DNA from: Caballeronia sp. SL2Y3 | GTDB lineage: Bacteria > Pseudomonadota > Gammaproteobacteria > Burkholderiales > Burkholderiaceae | DNA length: 64,000 bases | Assembly (NCBI RefSeq): GCF_022879575.1 | Contig: NZ_CP084260.1 | Location: forward strand, 2,775,233 to 2,839,232 | Reading direction: 5' to 3' | In this document: piece after piece, positions 24,227 through 33,873 of the stretch | How positions within the stretch are numbered: position 1 is the first letter of the stretch | How the letters are laid out: every line of letters starts with the position of its first letter | Program-made: the position numbers and the translations under genes | The notes under the pieces: model-generated | The model's database searches: none | What the model was told of the DNA's origin: nothing | What the model saw: the letters and a program-made list of their open reading frames with translations, nothing else

Positions 24227-25273
24227 ATGGCTTACGAAGCAGCATCCGAGCGTTACTCCTCGCAGATGCAGTACCGCACGTGCGGCAAATCCGGGCTCAA
24301 GCTGCCGGCGCTGTCGCTCGGTCTCTGGCATAACTTCGGCGACACCACGCCCATTTCGACGCAACGCGACATCCTGCGCACCGCATTCGATCTCGGCGTC
24401 ACTCATTTCGACCTCGCGAACAACTACGGGCCGCCGTTCGGCAGCGCGGAAACCAACTTCGGGCGTATCTTCAAGGACGACTTCAAGCCGTATCGCGACG
24501 AACTGCTGATTTCGACGAAAGCCGGCTGGGACATGTGGCCCGGTCCGTACGGGCAGGGCGGCGGCTCGCGCAAGTACGTACTCGCGAGTCTGGATCAAAG
24601 CCTGAAGCGCATGGGGCTGGATTACGTCGATATCTTCTACTCGCATCGCTTCGACGCCGATACGCCGCTCGAAGAGACCGCCGGCGCGCTCGCGACCGCC
24701 GTGCATTCGGGCAAGGCGCTGTATGTCGGCATCTCGTCGTATTCGGCCGCGAAGACGCGCGAAATGGCCAGGCTGCTCGCCGAACACAAGGTGCCGCTGC
24801 TGATCCATCAGCCGTCGTACAACATGCTGAACCGCTGGATCGAAGAAGAACTGCTCGATACGCTCGACGAGATCGGCGCGGGCAGCATCGCGTTCACGCC
24901 GCTCGCGCAAGGGCTGCTCACGAGCAAGTATCTGAACGGCGTGCCGCAGGATGCGCGCGTCAACAAGCCGGGCGGCGGATCGCTCAAGCAGGAACACCTG
25001 AGCCAAGAAAATCTGGAGCATGTGCGCAAGCTCAATGAACTGGCGCAGCGGCGCGGCCAAAGCCTGGCGCAGATGGCGCTCGCGTGGGCGCTGCGCGGCG
25101 GGCGCGTGACCTCTGTGCTGATCGGCGCGAGCCGCGCGGAACAAGTCACCGAAAACGTCGGCGCGTTGAAGAATCTGGAGTTCAGCCAGGAAGAACTCGC
25201 GGAGATCGACAAGTACGCGCAGGAAGGCGGCATCAATCTGTGGGAAAAGCCGTCGACGGATCAGCGTATCTGA
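24227..25273 (+). CDS. Aldo/keto reductase, YghZ-type
   Basis: NADPH-dependent (beta/alpha)8 reductase of 348 residues, closest in appearance to L-glyceraldehyde-3-phosphate reductase YghZ. Motifs: TCGKSGLKLPALSLGLW at the N-terminus, THFDLANNYGPPFGSAE with the catalytic Asp and Tyr, and the NADP-binding end with VLIGASRAEQVTEN. The start at 24227 has AAAGGAAA 8 bases upstream. The 380 bases to the next gene (25274-25653) hold no gene that I can support. Confidence 0.88.
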   Translation: MAYEAASERYSSQMQYRTCGKSGLKLPALSLGLWHNFGDTTPISTQRDILRTAFDLGVTHFDLANNYGPPFGSAETNFGRIFKDDFKPYRDELLISTKAGWDMWPGPYGQGGGSRKYVLASLDQSLKRMGLDYVDIFYSHRFDADTPLEETAGALATAVHSGKALYVGISSYSAAKTREMARLLAEHKVPLLIHQPSYNMLNRWIEEELLDTLDEIGAGSIAFTPLAQGLLTSKYLNGVPQDARVNKPGGGSLKQEHLSQENLEHVRKLNELAQRRGQSLAQMALAWALRGGRVTSVLIGASRAEQVTENVGALKNLEFSQEELAEIDKYAQEGGINLWEKPSTDQRI

Positions 25274-25653
25274 GCGTCTTAGGGCCGCATTCCGCCAGAA
25301 GGGTGATTCGGAAGCGGCTCCGCTACGGTTGCTATCATGCGGGCTCGCGGTTCATTCGCTGCTGACCGGCAGCGAGCAGAATCGGCGGCAGCGGCGGCGG
25401 CGCGTGGCGGATCGTCACGCGCTGCTGGCGATCCGGCCCGAGGACGCCCGGCGGCTATCGGGTTAGAATAGCCGATTGCACCCATGCAATGCCCGGCCGC
25501 ACGACTGCCGACGCGGGCCTGCCGCAAACACGCCGCACAGAGCCGAAAGTTCGGACGAAAGCGCAAGCCGCTCGTCCTTCGCGCGGCGTCGAGCGACCCG
25601 CGTTCCGGCGCTCCGGCCGTGAGCGTCACCGTTTTCGCATAGTCCAAGAAGCC

Positions 25654-26424
25654 ATGAGCAACCTCAACTCTCAAACCGTTCTGAGCGTCCACCACTGGAC
25701 CGACACGCTTTTCAGTTTCACCTGCACTCGCGACGCCTCGTTCCGCTTTGAGAACGGCCAGTTCACGATGGTGGGCCTCGAAGTCGACGGCAAGCCGCTT
25801 CTGCGCGCCTACAGTCTCGCGAGCGCGAACTACGAAGAGCATCTCGAATTCCTGAGCATCAAGGTGCCGGACGGCCCGCTGACTTCGCGCTTGCAGCACC
25901 TGAAGGTCGGCGATTCCGTGCTGATCGGCAAGAAGCCGACGGGCACGCTCGTCGCGGACAACCTGTTGCCGGGCAAGACGCTGTGGCTGCTTTCCACTGG
26001 CACGGGCCTCGCGCCGTTCATGTCGATCATCAAGGACCCCGACGTCTACGACCGCTACGAGAAGATCGTGCTGACGCATACGTGCCGCTTCGTCGATGAA
26101 CTCGCGTACAAGGACTTCATCACCGAGCACCTGCCGGCGCACGAGCACATCGGCGAGATCGTCTCGGAGAAGCTCGTCTATTACCCGACCGTGACGCGCG
26201 AAGAATTCGCGAACCGCGGCCGCATCACGGACCTGATCGAGACGAAGAAGCTGTTCTCGGATCTGTCCGTGGAGCCGTTCTCGATCGAAAACGACCGAGT
26301 GATGCTCTGCGGCAGCCCGCACATGCTGCGCGACACCCGTCAGTTGCTGGACTCGCTGGGCTTCCAGGAAGGCAGCAACAACCATCCGGGGCATTACGTC
26401 GTCGAAAAGGCGTTCGTCGGCTGA
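25654..26424 (+). CDS. fpr: Ferredoxin--NADP+ reductase
   Basis: FAD enzyme moving electrons between NADPH and ferredoxin or flavodoxin, 256 residues. FAD-binding RAYSLASANYEEHLEF is near residue 50. The NADP-binding GTGLAPFMSIIKD and the C-terminal CGSPHMLRDTRQLL follow. The end HYVVEKAFVG is typical of the bacterial subclass. Such enzymes support oxidative stress defence and iron-sulfur repair. The frame continues upstream, but the ATG at 25654 gives the standard N-terminus. Confidence 0.92.
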   Translation: MSNLNSQTVLSVHHWTDTLFSFTCTRDASFRFENGQFTMVGLEVDGKPLLRAYSLASANYEEHLEFLSIKVPDGPLTSRLQHLKVGDSVLIGKKPTGTLVADNLLPGKTLWLLSTGTGLAPFMSIIKDPDVYDRYEKIVLTHTCRFVDELAYKDFITEHLPAHEHIGEIVSEKLVYYPTVTREEFANRGRITDLIETKKLFSDLSVEPFSIENDRVMLCGSPHMLRDTRQLLDSLGFQEGSNNHPGHYVVEKAFVG

Positions 26425-26447
26425 TTCTGGTTGGCGTGTTCGCGAAG

Positions 26448-26477
26448 AAGCCGGGGCAGATCGCTCCGGTTTTTTTT
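26448..26477 (+). terminator. Rho-independent terminator of fpr
   Basis: AAGCCGGGGC (26448-26457 approximately) pairs with GCTCCGGTTT through ten pairs, two of them G-U, with a 5-base loop and a run of eight T residues ending at 26477. Confidence 0.8.
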
Positions 26478-26593
26478 CGCCTGCTTGCGGGCTGCTTGTT
26501 ACAACTGCGGACAGCCTTTGCCGCGCTTCAGCTGCGCTGCTGTTATCAATCGACATGAAGTTCTGCCGCCGCGGCCTTGTCGGACATGGATCA

Positions 26594-26676
26594 ATCATAT
26601 TTTTGAGATATGATGCGATCACGTCGAAGCGATGCGCAAATCGTGCATCGTCCGATTTCCATGTTACAGAGTGTAA
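26594..26676. promoter_or_regulatory. A/T-rich control region with two inverted repeats before the two-component pair
   Basis: ATCATAT (26594-26600) and ATATGAT (26608-26614) are perfect 7-bp arms spaced by 7 bases. TTACA (26664-26668) and TGTAA (26672-26676) are 5-bp arms spaced by 3. The stretch is much richer in A/T than its surroundings and lies 60-145 bases before the kinase gene. Such sites often bind regulators; no factor can be assigned. Confidence 0.45.
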
Positions 26677-26738
26677 ATTTAGTTACGCCGACTCGCGGTG
26701 CGAGGACGTAGCTCAAGTTGCGCTCAAAGCGAGGAAAA

Positions 26739-27584
26739 ATGAACCCGTCGGCCCTGATCGGACTGGATCAGCGTGCAACGTCCAGCGCGACCGTGCGCGG
26801 CGTGTCGTCAGCGACGCCGGAGGCATCCGGCTTACCGTTTTCCGTTCTCTTCGACGCCAAGCGGGAAAGCGACCGCGAGGTCGAACGCCTTCGCGCCCGC
26901 GTACGGGACCTCGCTTCGCAAGTCTGCGCGGCCGATGAGCGCGTTCGCCGCAGCATCGCCGCCGATCTGCACGACGAAGCAGGCGCGATTCTCACCGCCG
27001 CGAACCTCGCAGTCGCGCGCGCCGAATATCTGCTGCCCGCCGATGCGCCCGCTGCCTGTTCGGAAGCACTGCGCCAGGCGCGCGAATGTCTCGCCGAAGT
27101 CGCTGCATCGAACCACCGGATCGTGGAGGGCCTGCACGCGCCGGCGCTCGACGACGGACTTCCCGCCGCGCTCGCCGAATGGCTCGCAACCTTTGGCGCG
27201 CGCGCCGGTCTCTCCGTCAATTTATCTTGTTCAGTTGAAATTTACGCGAAGCGCCTGCCGCAAGGTCTGTCGCATGCGTTCTTTCGCATCACGCAGGAAG
27301 CGCTGAACAACGTCGCGCGGCACGCGCATGCGACGCGCGCGAACGTGACGCTCACAGCCGACGACGACGCGCTCACGCTGGTGGTGGACGACGACGGCAT
27401 CGGCATCACGCCCGCTGCGCGGCGCAAAGCCGGGCGGCTCGGGTTCGAGAGCATGCGCGCTCGTTGCGAGGCGTTCGGCGGCACGCTGCGCGTGAGCGCA
27501 TCGAAAACGGGCGGGACCTGCGTGCGCGCCCGCCTGCCGTGGACAGCCGCACCGCGCGCCGCGCTGCGCGCGGTCAACGACTGA
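26739..27584 (+). CDS. Soluble NarL-type sensor histidine kinase
   Basis: Histidine kinase of 281 residues with a HisKA_3 dimerization/phosphoacceptor domain and a HATPase domain. The phospho-acceptor His is in DLHDEAGAILTA at about residue 76. The ATPase region has EALNNVARHAHA (N box) and DDDGIGI (G1). There is no membrane helix and no recognisable input domain: the first 45 residues look disordered, followed by a coiled coil. The start at 26739 has GAGG just upstream. The response regulator follows 8 bases later. Confidence 0.88.
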   Translation: MNPSALIGLDQRATSSATVRGVSSATPEASGLPFSVLFDAKRESDREVERLRARVRDLASQVCAADERVRRSIAADLHDEAGAILTAANLAVARAEYLLPADAPAACSEALRQARECLAEVAASNHRIVEGLHAPALDDGLPAALAEWLATFGARAGLSVNLSCSVEIYAKRLPQGLSHAFFRITQEALNNVARHAHATRANVTLTADDDALTLVVDDDGIGITPAARRKAGRLGFESMRARCEAFGGTLRVSASKTGGTCVRARLPWTAAPRAALRAVND

Positions 27585-27592
27585 GCGCGCGC

Positions 27593-28249
27593 ATGGCGCT
27601 CAGGATTCTTCTCGCCGACGATCACGCCATCGTGCGCCGTGGCGTCGCGCAGTTGCTGCTGGAGCGCGGCGTCGCGTCGGAGGTCAGCGAAGCGGCATCG
27701 GGCGCGCAGGCACTCGCGCTGGCGGCGCGCGCCTCGTTCGACGTCGCGCTCCTCGATATTTCGCTTCCCGATACCTCCGGCCTCGACGTGCTGAAGCGCC
27801 TCAAGCGCGACACGCCGCGTCTTCCGGTGCTGATGTTTTCGATGTATCGCGAAGACCAGTATGCGGTGCGCGCGTTGAAGGCAGGAGCGGCAGGTTATCT
27901 CTCGAAGACGGCGGACCCCGCGCTGATGATCCGCGCCGTTCAACAGGTCGCCGCCGGCCGCAAGTACGTCAGCCCGGAAATGGCGGAGGCGCTCGCCACC
28001 TACGTCTCGCTGGATAGCGAGCGGATGCCGCACGAGAACTTGTCGGACCGCGAGTTCCAGACGCTGTGCATGCTGGCGTCGGGCAAGCGGCTGACTGACA
28101 TCGCAAACGCGCTGTCGTTGTCGGTCAAAACAGTGAGCGTCTACCGCACGCGGTTGCTGGACAAAATGAAGCTCGCCAACAACGCCGAACTGACGTTCTA
28201 TGTCCTCTCGAACCGCCTCGTCGATATGAACCCCGCGATCGCAGGCTGA
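27593..28249 (+). CDS. NarL/FixJ-family response regulator
   Basis: Two-domain transcription factor of 218 residues. The receiver domain has the acidic pair LLADDH, phosphorylatable Asp in DVALLDISLP near residue 54, and Lys in LSKTADPA. The C-terminal LuxR-type helix-turn-helix reads LSDREFQTLCMLASGKRLTDIANALSLSVKTVSVYRTRLLDKM. It directly follows its cognate kinase with 8 bases between, so the pair forms one operon. Targets are unknown; the amino acid permease 140 bases downstream is a possible one. Confidence 0.92.
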   Translation: MALRILLADDHAIVRRGVAQLLLERGVASEVSEAASGAQALALAARASFDVALLDISLPDTSGLDVLKRLKRDTPRLPVLMFSMYREDQYAVRALKAGAAGYLSKTADPALMIRAVQQVAAGRKYVSPEMAEALATYVSLDSERMPHENLSDREFQTLCMLASGKRLTDIANALSLSVKTVSVYRTRLLDKMKLANNAELTFYVLSNRLVDMNPAIAG

Positions 28250-28388
28250 GCGGCGGTTTATCGCAAACAAGATAAAACGCACCGCGCGGGCGCATGCTGC
28301 CCAATTTCTGGGCATTCTCGAAGTCTCCGATAGAATGTCGGGTTTTCCCGCAGCAGGGCGCGCGAGCGCCGCATGGAGACTTACCGCA

Positions 28389-29831
28389 ATGTCGTTGTTC
28401 CGCAAGAAAAACATCGAGCACATGCTGGCCGGCGCGCACAGCACGTCACTCAAGAAAACGCTCGGCGCGCTGGACCTCACGTTTCTCGGCATCGGCGCGA
28501 TCATCGGCACCGGCATCTTCGTGCTGACCGGCACCGGCGCGGTGCAGGCCGGGCCCGCGCTGATGGTGTCGTTCATCGTCGCCGCGATTGCGTGCTGTTT
28601 CGCCGCGCTCGCCTACGCGGAGTTTTCGTCGACCATTCCGGTCGCCGGTTCCATCTACACGTATTCGTACGCGACGCTCGGCGAACTGGCCGCGTGGATC
28701 ATCGGCTGGGACCTGATGCTCGAATACGGGCTCGCGACGTCCGCCGTTTCGGTCGGATGGTCGGGCTACCTGCAATCGCTGCTGTCGGGCTTCGGCATCA
28801 GCCTGCCGACCGCGCTCACCGCCGCGCCCGGCGCGCTGCCGGACCACGTCACGTACTTCAACCTGCCCGCGTTCCTCGTGATGATGGTCATTACGTGGCT
28901 GCTGTCGATCGGCGTGAAGGAATCCACGCGCATCAATAACGTCATGGTCGCGATCAAGGTCACGGTCGTGTTGCTGGTGATTGCGGTCGGCGTGTTTCAC
29001 GTCACGCCGGCGAACTGGCATCCGTTCATGCCGCACGGCTGGTCGGGCGTGTTCGGCGCGGCGGCGGTCATGTTCTTCGCGTTCATCGGCTTCGATTCGG
29101 TGTCGTCCGCAGCCGAAGAAGTGAAGAACCCGAAGCGCGATTTGCCCATCGGCATCATTTCGTCGCTCGCGGTGTGCGCGGTGCTGTACGTGGCGGTGGC
29201 GGCGGTCGTGACGGGCATCGTGCCGGCAGCGCAGTTCGCGCATATTTCGCATCCGGTGTCGTACGCGCTGCAAGTGGCGGGGCAGAACTGGGTGGCCGGT
29301 TTCATCGACCTGGGCGCGGTGCTCGGCATGCTCACCGTAATTCTCGTGATGAGCTACGGCCAGACGCGCATCATCTACGCGATGTCGCGTGACGGACTGC
29401 TCCCCGCCAAACTCTCGAGCGTGCATCCGCGCTTTGCGACGCCGTTCTTCACGACGTGGCTCGTCGGCATTTTCTTCGGCCTGATCGGCGCGCTCGTGCC
29501 GCTTAACGTGCTCGCCGAGCTGATCAACATCGGCACGCTCGCCGCGTTCTCAATGGTGTCCATCGCCGTGCTGATCCTGCGCCGCACGCATCCGGACCTG
29601 CCGCGCGCATTCCGCTGCCCGGGCGTGCCGGTCGTGCCGATTCTCGCGGTGGCGTCGTGTTTATTCCTGATGCTCAACCTGACGGCGACGACGTGGATTG
29701 CGTTCGTCGTCTGGCTCGTGATCGGGCTCGTGATTTACTTCGCGTATTCGCGCCGTCATTCCGCGCTGGGCCGCGTTCAGGCGCAGCCGACGAACGCGAA
29801 GGCCGCGAAGCGGGAAACCGTGACGCATTAA
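28389..29831 (+). CDS. APC-family amino acid permease
   Basis: Cytoplasmic-membrane transporter of 480 residues with about 12 helices. The unwound TM1 signature GIGAIIGTGIFVLTG is intact, and TM6 reads FFAFIGFDSVSSAAEEVKNPKRDLP, both typical of cationic amino acid transporter-like APC members. The substrate is probably a basic or neutral amino acid, but this is inferred. The ATG at 28389 gives the usual N-terminus FRKKNIEHML. A terminator follows. Confidence 0.9.
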   Translation: MSLFRKKNIEHMLAGAHSTSLKKTLGALDLTFLGIGAIIGTGIFVLTGTGAVQAGPALMVSFIVAAIACCFAALAYAEFSSTIPVAGSIYTYSYATLGELAAWIIGWDLMLEYGLATSAVSVGWSGYLQSLLSGFGISLPTALTAAPGALPDHVTYFNLPAFLVMMVITWLLSIGVKESTRINNVMVAIKVTVVLLVIAVGVFHVTPANWHPFMPHGWSGVFGAAAVMFFAFIGFDSVSSAAEEVKNPKRDLPIGIISSLAVCAVLYVAVAAVVTGIVPAAQFAHISHPVSYALQVAGQNWVAGFIDLGAVLGMLTVILVMSYGQTRIIYAMSRDGLLPAKLSSVHPRFATPFFTTWLVGIFFGLIGALVPLNVLAELINIGTLAAFSMVSIAVLILRRTHPDLPRAFRCPGVPVVPILAVASCLFLMLNLTATTWIAFVVWLVIGLVIYFAYSRRHSALGRVQAQPTNAKAAKRETVTH

Positions 29832-29856
29832 CCGCTTGTCTGATGGATCAGCGCAG

Positions 29857-29888
29857 AACGCCGCTCCCTTTCGGGCGGCGTTTTTTTT
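29857..29888 (+). terminator. Rho-independent terminator of the permease gene
   Basis: AACGCCGC (29857-29864) pairs with GCGGCGTT, and eight T residues follow (29881-29888). The 230 bases from here to coxS contain no other gene. Confidence 0.85.
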
Positions 29889-30053
29889 CGCCCGTCGGCA
29901 AGGGCGGCACGGGCGTGCGCCTAATAGCGACGCCCGCTGATTTGTGCTTTACTCGCCGTACACATAACACGAAATTCCAGCCGGACGCGACGCGCGGGCA
30001 GGTAGAGACGTGGCGACGTGCGTGACCCGAGTGACGTTAAGGCTGGTCCATCC

Positions 30054-30071
30054 CCTTGCAATCATGCAAGG
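30054..30071. promoter_or_regulatory. Inverted repeat before the cox-type operon
   Basis: CCTTGCA (30054-30060) and TGCAAGG (30065-30071) are perfect 7-bp arms with a 4-base gap, 47 bases before the coxS start. It could be an operator or a hairpin in the leader. No regulator gene lies beside the operon. Confidence 0.4.
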
Positions 30072-30117
30072 ACCGTAGCGAGGCGAAAAGCCCGCCGCGG
30101 TCGACAAGGAGACAGTA

Positions 30118-30594
30118 ATGACGCTCAGCATCAGCCTGACGGTCAACGGCAAACCCGTGACCGCGAAGGTGGAACCGCATGTCCTGCTCGTTCAGTTTCT
30201 CCGCGAAAACCTCGGGCTGACCGGCACGCACGTCGGCTGCGATACCGCGCAGTGCGGCGCGTGCACCGTTCATCTCGATGGCCGCGCAATCAAATCGTGC
30301 AACATCCTCGCCGCGCAGGCCGACGGCATGAGCGTGACGACCATCGAGGGCATGTCGAAAGACGGCCGGCTTCATCCGATGCAGGCGGCGTTCAGGGAAT
30401 GCCACGGCCTGCAATGCGGCTTCTGCACGCCGGGCATGGTGATGAGCGCGAGCGCGCTCGCAGCCGAATCGCCCGATCTTACGGAAGAAGAAGTCCGCGA
30501 TCAGCTCGACGGCAATCTGTGCCGCTGCACGGGCTATCACAACATCGTGAAAGCCGTTCTCGAAGGCGCGCAGAACATGAAAGCGGGCGCCTGA
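30118..30594 (+). CDS. coxS: Molybdenum hydroxylase small subunit, two [2Fe-2S] clusters (CoxS-type)
   Basis: Electron-transfer subunit of a xanthine oxidase/CO dehydrogenase-family enzyme, 158 residues. The plant-type cluster cysteines are in [22 protein letters not shown], and the second cluster motif is CGFCTPG with [15 protein letters not shown] lies just before the start. It is the first gene of a compact operon (coxS, L, M, D, E, G, I). Naming follows the CO dehydrogenase scheme; the substrate is not established. Confidence 0.92.
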   Translation: MTLSISLTVNGKPVTAKVEPHVLLVQFLRENLGLTGTHVGCDTAQCGACTVHLDGRAIKSCNILAAQADGMSVTTIEGMSKDGRLHPMQAAFRECHGLQCGFCTPGMVMSASALAAESPDLTEEEVRDQLDGNLCRCTGYHNIVKAVLEGAQNMKAGA

Positions 30595-30646
30595 CTCCCT
30601 CGTTCTCTTTTCGACACCACGAATCGCGCCTATCACGGAGACCGCG

Positions 30647-33055
30647 ATGAATGCCCCTGAGCAACAGAAACTGATCGGCGCTGGCGTCAAGCGCAAAGAA
30701 GACTATCGCTTCCTGACCGGCGCGGGCCAGTACACCGACGACGTCGTGCTGCCGCGCCAAAGCTATGGCGTGTTCCTGCGCTCGCCGCACGCGCACGCGC
30801 GCATTCGCGGCATCGACATCGCGCAGGCGCTCGCATCGCCGGGCGTGATCGGCGTGTTCACCGGCAAGGATCTCGCGGGCGAAAACGTCGGCGGCTTGCC
30901 GTGCGGATGGCTGATCCACAGCACGGACGGCTCGCCGATGCACGAGCCGCCGCATCCCGTCATCGCGCATGACAAGGTGCTGCACGTGGGCGATCAGGTG
31001 GCGCTCGTCGTCGCGGAATCGGTGAAGGAAGCGAAAGATGCGCTCGAACTGATCGAGGTCGATTACGAAGAACTGCCCGCTATCGTCGATACGGGCAGCG
31101 CCGCCGACGCAGGCCAGCCGCTCGTGCACGACAGCGTGCCGAACAACGTCTGCTACAACTGGGGCCACGGCGACAAGGCGCGCACCGACGCCGCGTTCGC
31201 GCAGGCCGCGCATGTCACCACACTCGATATCGTGAATCAGCGGCTCGTGCCGAACGCCATCGAGCCGCGCGCCGTCAACGCGAGCTATTCGAAGCACGAC
31301 GACAGCTACACGGTCTACGTCGCGAATCAGAATCCGCACGTCGAGCGTTTGTTGATGGCGGCGTTCGTGCTGTCGCTGCCGGAATCCAAGCTGCGGGTGA
31401 TTGCGCCGGACGTGGGCGGCGGCTTCGGCTCGAAGATCTTCCTGTATCCGGAAGACGTGGCGCTGACGTGGGCATCGAAGAAAGTCGGGCGTCCGATCAA
31501 ATGGACCGCCGAGCGTTCAGAAGCCTTCGTCTCCGACGCGCACGGCCGCGACCACGTCACCAAAGCGGAACTCGCGCTCGACAACGACGGCAAGTTCCTC
31601 GCGATGCGTGTCCACACGACGGCGAACATGGGCGCGTATTTGTCGACCTTCGCGTCGTCGGTGCCGACCGTGCTGTACGCGACGCTGCTCGCCGGTCAGT
31701 ACGCCACGCCCGCCATCTACGCCGAAGTGAAGGCCGTGTTCACGAACACTGTTCCGGTCGATGCCTACCGCGGCGCGGGCCGTCCGGAAGCGACGTATGT
31801 GGTCGAACGGCTCGTCGAGACGGCGGCGCGCGAACTGAATATCGATCCCGTCGAATTGCGCCGCCGCAACTTCATCCGCGAGTTTCCGTACGCGACGCCG
31901 GTCGGCCTCACCTACGACACCGGCGACTACGACGCGTGCCTGAACCGCGCGCTGGAACTCGCGGACGTCGCGGGTTTCGCCGAGCGGCGCGCGCAGTCGG
32001 AGAAAGAAGGCAAGCTGCGCGGCATCGGTTATTCGTGCTACATCGAGGCGTGCGGGCTCGCGCCGTCGAACGTGGCGGGCGCGCTCGGCGCGCGGGCGGG
32101 CCTCTTCGAAGCGGGCGAAGTGCGCGTGCATCCGACCGGCTCCGTCACCGTGTTCACCGGCTCGCACAGCCACGGTCAGGGCCACGAGACGACGTTCGCG
32201 CAAGTGGTGGCGGACCGGCTGGGCGTGGCGCTGGAAAACGTCGAGGTCATTCACGGCGACACCGGGCGCATTCCGTTCGGCATGGGCACGTATGGATCGC
32301 GGTCGATTTCGGTCGGCGGCTCGGCGATCATGAAAGCGCTCGACAAGGTGGAAGCGAAGGCGAAGAAGATCGCCGCGCATTTGCTGGAAGCGTCGGCGGA
32401 AGACATCGAGTTTTCGAACGGCGTGTTCCGCGTCGCGGGCACGGACCGAACCAAGAGCTTCGCGGAAGTCTCGCTCGCCGCCTACGTGCCGCACAACTTC
32501 CCGCTCGAAACCATGGAGCCGGGTCTCAACGAAAACGCGTTCTACGATCCGACGAACTTCACGTATCCGTCGGGCGCGTATGTCTGCGAAGTCGAAGTGG
32601 ATCGCGACACCGGCGAAACGCGCATCCAGAAGTTCACTGCGGTGGACGACTTCGGCAACGTGATCAACCCGATGATCGTGGAGGGCCAGGTGCACGGCGG
32701 CTTGGGCCAGGGCATCGGCCAGGCCATGCTGGAGCGCTGCGTGTACGACAAGGAGAGCGGCCAGCTGCTTTCCGGCTCGTTCATGGATTACGCGATGCCG
32801 CACGCCATCGACTTGCCGAACTTCACCGTCGAGACCGCGAAAGGCACGCCGTGCACGCACAATCCGCTCGGCGTGAAGGGCTGCGGCGAAGCGGGCGCGA
32901 TCGGCTCGCCGCCCGCCGTCATCAACGCGATTCTCGATGCGCTCGCGCCGCTCGGCGTCAAAGACTTGCAGATGCCCGCGACGCCGCACCGCGTCTGGAC
33001 TGCGATGCACGCGGCCCAAACGGCACAATCCGCCCAAACCGCCGAAACCGCCTGA
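30647..33055 (+). CDS. coxL: Molybdopterin-binding large subunit, form II CO dehydrogenase-like
   Basis: Catalytic subunit of 802 residues binding the Mo-molybdopterin cytosine dinucleotide cofactor. Motifs include GGGFGSK (cofactor binding), [10 protein letters not shown] at the active-site loop, and [15 protein letters not shown] with the catalytic Glu near the C-terminus. True CO dehydrogenases (form I) carry AYRCSFR with an active-site Cys; AYRGAGR marks form II, whose physiological substrate is often not CO. It should form an (SLM)2 complex with its neighbours. Confidence 0.92.
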   Translation: MNAPEQQKLIGAGVKRKEDYRFLTGAGQYTDDVVLPRQSYGVFLRSPHAHARIRGIDIAQALASPGVIGVFTGKDLAGENVGGLPCGWLIHSTDGSPMHEPPHPVIAHDKVLHVGDQVALVVAESVKEAKDALELIEVDYEELPAIVDTGSAADAGQPLVHDSVPNNVCYNWGHGDKARTDAAFAQAAHVTTLDIVNQRLVPNAIEPRAVNASYSKHDDSYTVYVANQNPHVERLLMAAFVLSLPESKLRVIAPDVGGGFGSKIFLYPEDVALTWASKKVGRPIKWTAERSEAFVSDAHGRDHVTKAELALDNDGKFLAMRVHTTANMGAYLSTFASSVPTVLYATLLAGQYATPAIYAEVKAVFTNTVPVDAYRGAGRPEATYVVERLVETAARELNIDPVELRRRNFIREFPYATPVGLTYDTGDYDACLNRALELADVAGFAERRAQSEKEGKLRGIGYSCYIEACGLAPSNVAGALGARAGLFEAGEVRVHPTGSVTVFTGSHSHGQGHETTFAQVVADRLGVALENVEVIHGDTGRIPFGMGTYGSRSISVGGSAIMKALDKVEAKAKKIAAHLLEASAEDIEFSNGVFRVAGTDRTKSFAEVSLAAYVPHNFPLETMEPGLNENAFYDPTNFTYPSGAYVCEVEVDRDTGETRIQKFTAVDDFGNVINPMIVEGQVHGGLGQGIGQAMLERCVYDKESGQLLSGSFMDYAMPHAIDLPNFTVETAKGTPCTHNPLGVKGCGEAGAIGSPPAVINAILDALAPLGVKDLQMPATPHRVWTAMHAAQTAQSAQTAETA

Positions 33056-33066
33056 CGGAGACCGAT

Positions 33067-33873
33067 ATGTACGCATTCGACTATCAACGGCCGGACGAGG
33101 CGCAAGCGGCGGTGGCCGCGCTCGCGGCGAACGGCGACGCCAAATACCTCGCGGGCGGCCAGAGCTTGCTGCCGACCATGCGCTTGCGGCTTGCGCAGCC
33201 GTCGGCGCTCGTGGATGTGACGCGCATCGCGTCGATGAAAACCGTCACGCTGGATGCCGACAAGCTGACCATCGGCGGCGCGATGTGCCATGCGCAGGTC
33301 GGCGCGAACGCGGACGTCAAACGCACGCTGCCGGGCTTGGCCGACTTGGCGAGCCGCATCGGCGACCGACAGGTGCGCGAGCGCGGGACCATCGGCGGCT
33401 CGCTCGCCAACGACGACCCCGCCGCGTGCTATCCGTCCGCCGTGCTCGCGCTCAACGCGACCATCGTGACGGACCGCCGCCGCATCGCCGCCGACGACTT
33501 CTTCCTCGGCATGTACGAGACCGCGCTCGAACCGGACGAACTGATCACCGCCGTCGAGTTTCCGCTCGCCGAGCGCGCGGCTTACGAGAAGTTTCGCAAC
33601 CCGGCGTCGCACTTCGCGCTCGTCGGCGTGTTCGTCGCGAAGCATGCGGACGGCGTGCGCGTCGGCGTGACCGGCGCGGCGCCTTCCGCGTTCCGGGCCA
33701 GGGAACTGGAAGCGGCGTTGTCGAAGGACTTCTCGGTGGCGTCCGCGCGCAGCGTGACGATTCCCGCCGACGGCCTCAACGACGACATGCACGCGAGCGC
33801 AGCCTACCGCGCGCATCTGATTCCGGTGCTGGCGGGCCGCGCCATCGAACGCGCGCTGTCGTTCTCGGCGTGA
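33067..33873 (+). CDS. coxM: FAD-binding medium subunit (CoxM-type)
   Basis: Flavoprotein subunit of 268 residues passing electrons from the iron-sulfur clusters to an acceptor. The two FAD pyrophosphate-binding motifs are LAGGQSLLPTM near residue 35 and TIGGSLANDDPAA near 110. It begins 11 bases after coxL; its stop overlaps the next start as TGATG. The gene order S-L-M differs from M-S-L in the classic CO dehydrogenase operon. Confidence 0.92.
   Translation: MYAFDYQRPDEAQAAVAALAANGDAKYLAGGQSLLPTMRLRLAQPSALVDVTRIASMKTVTLDADKLTIGGAMCHAQVGANADVKRTLPGLADLASRIGDRQVRERGTIGGSLANDDPAACYPSAVLALNATIVTDRRRIAADDFFLGMYETALEPDELITAVEFPLAERAAYEKFRNPASHFALVGVFVAKHADGVRVGVTGAAPSAFRARELEAALSKDFSVASARSVTIPADGLNDDMHASAAYRAHLIPVLAGRAIERALSFSA

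Noticed and set aside
25279..26622. 447-codon minus-strand open frame over fpr
   Set aside because: It lies opposite the well-supported ferredoxin-NADP reductase, with a low-complexity product and no ribosome site.
31517..33076. 519-codon minus-strand open frame over coxL
   Set aside because: It is a shadow of the molybdenum hydroxylase large subunit, with Arg/His-rich composition and no motif.
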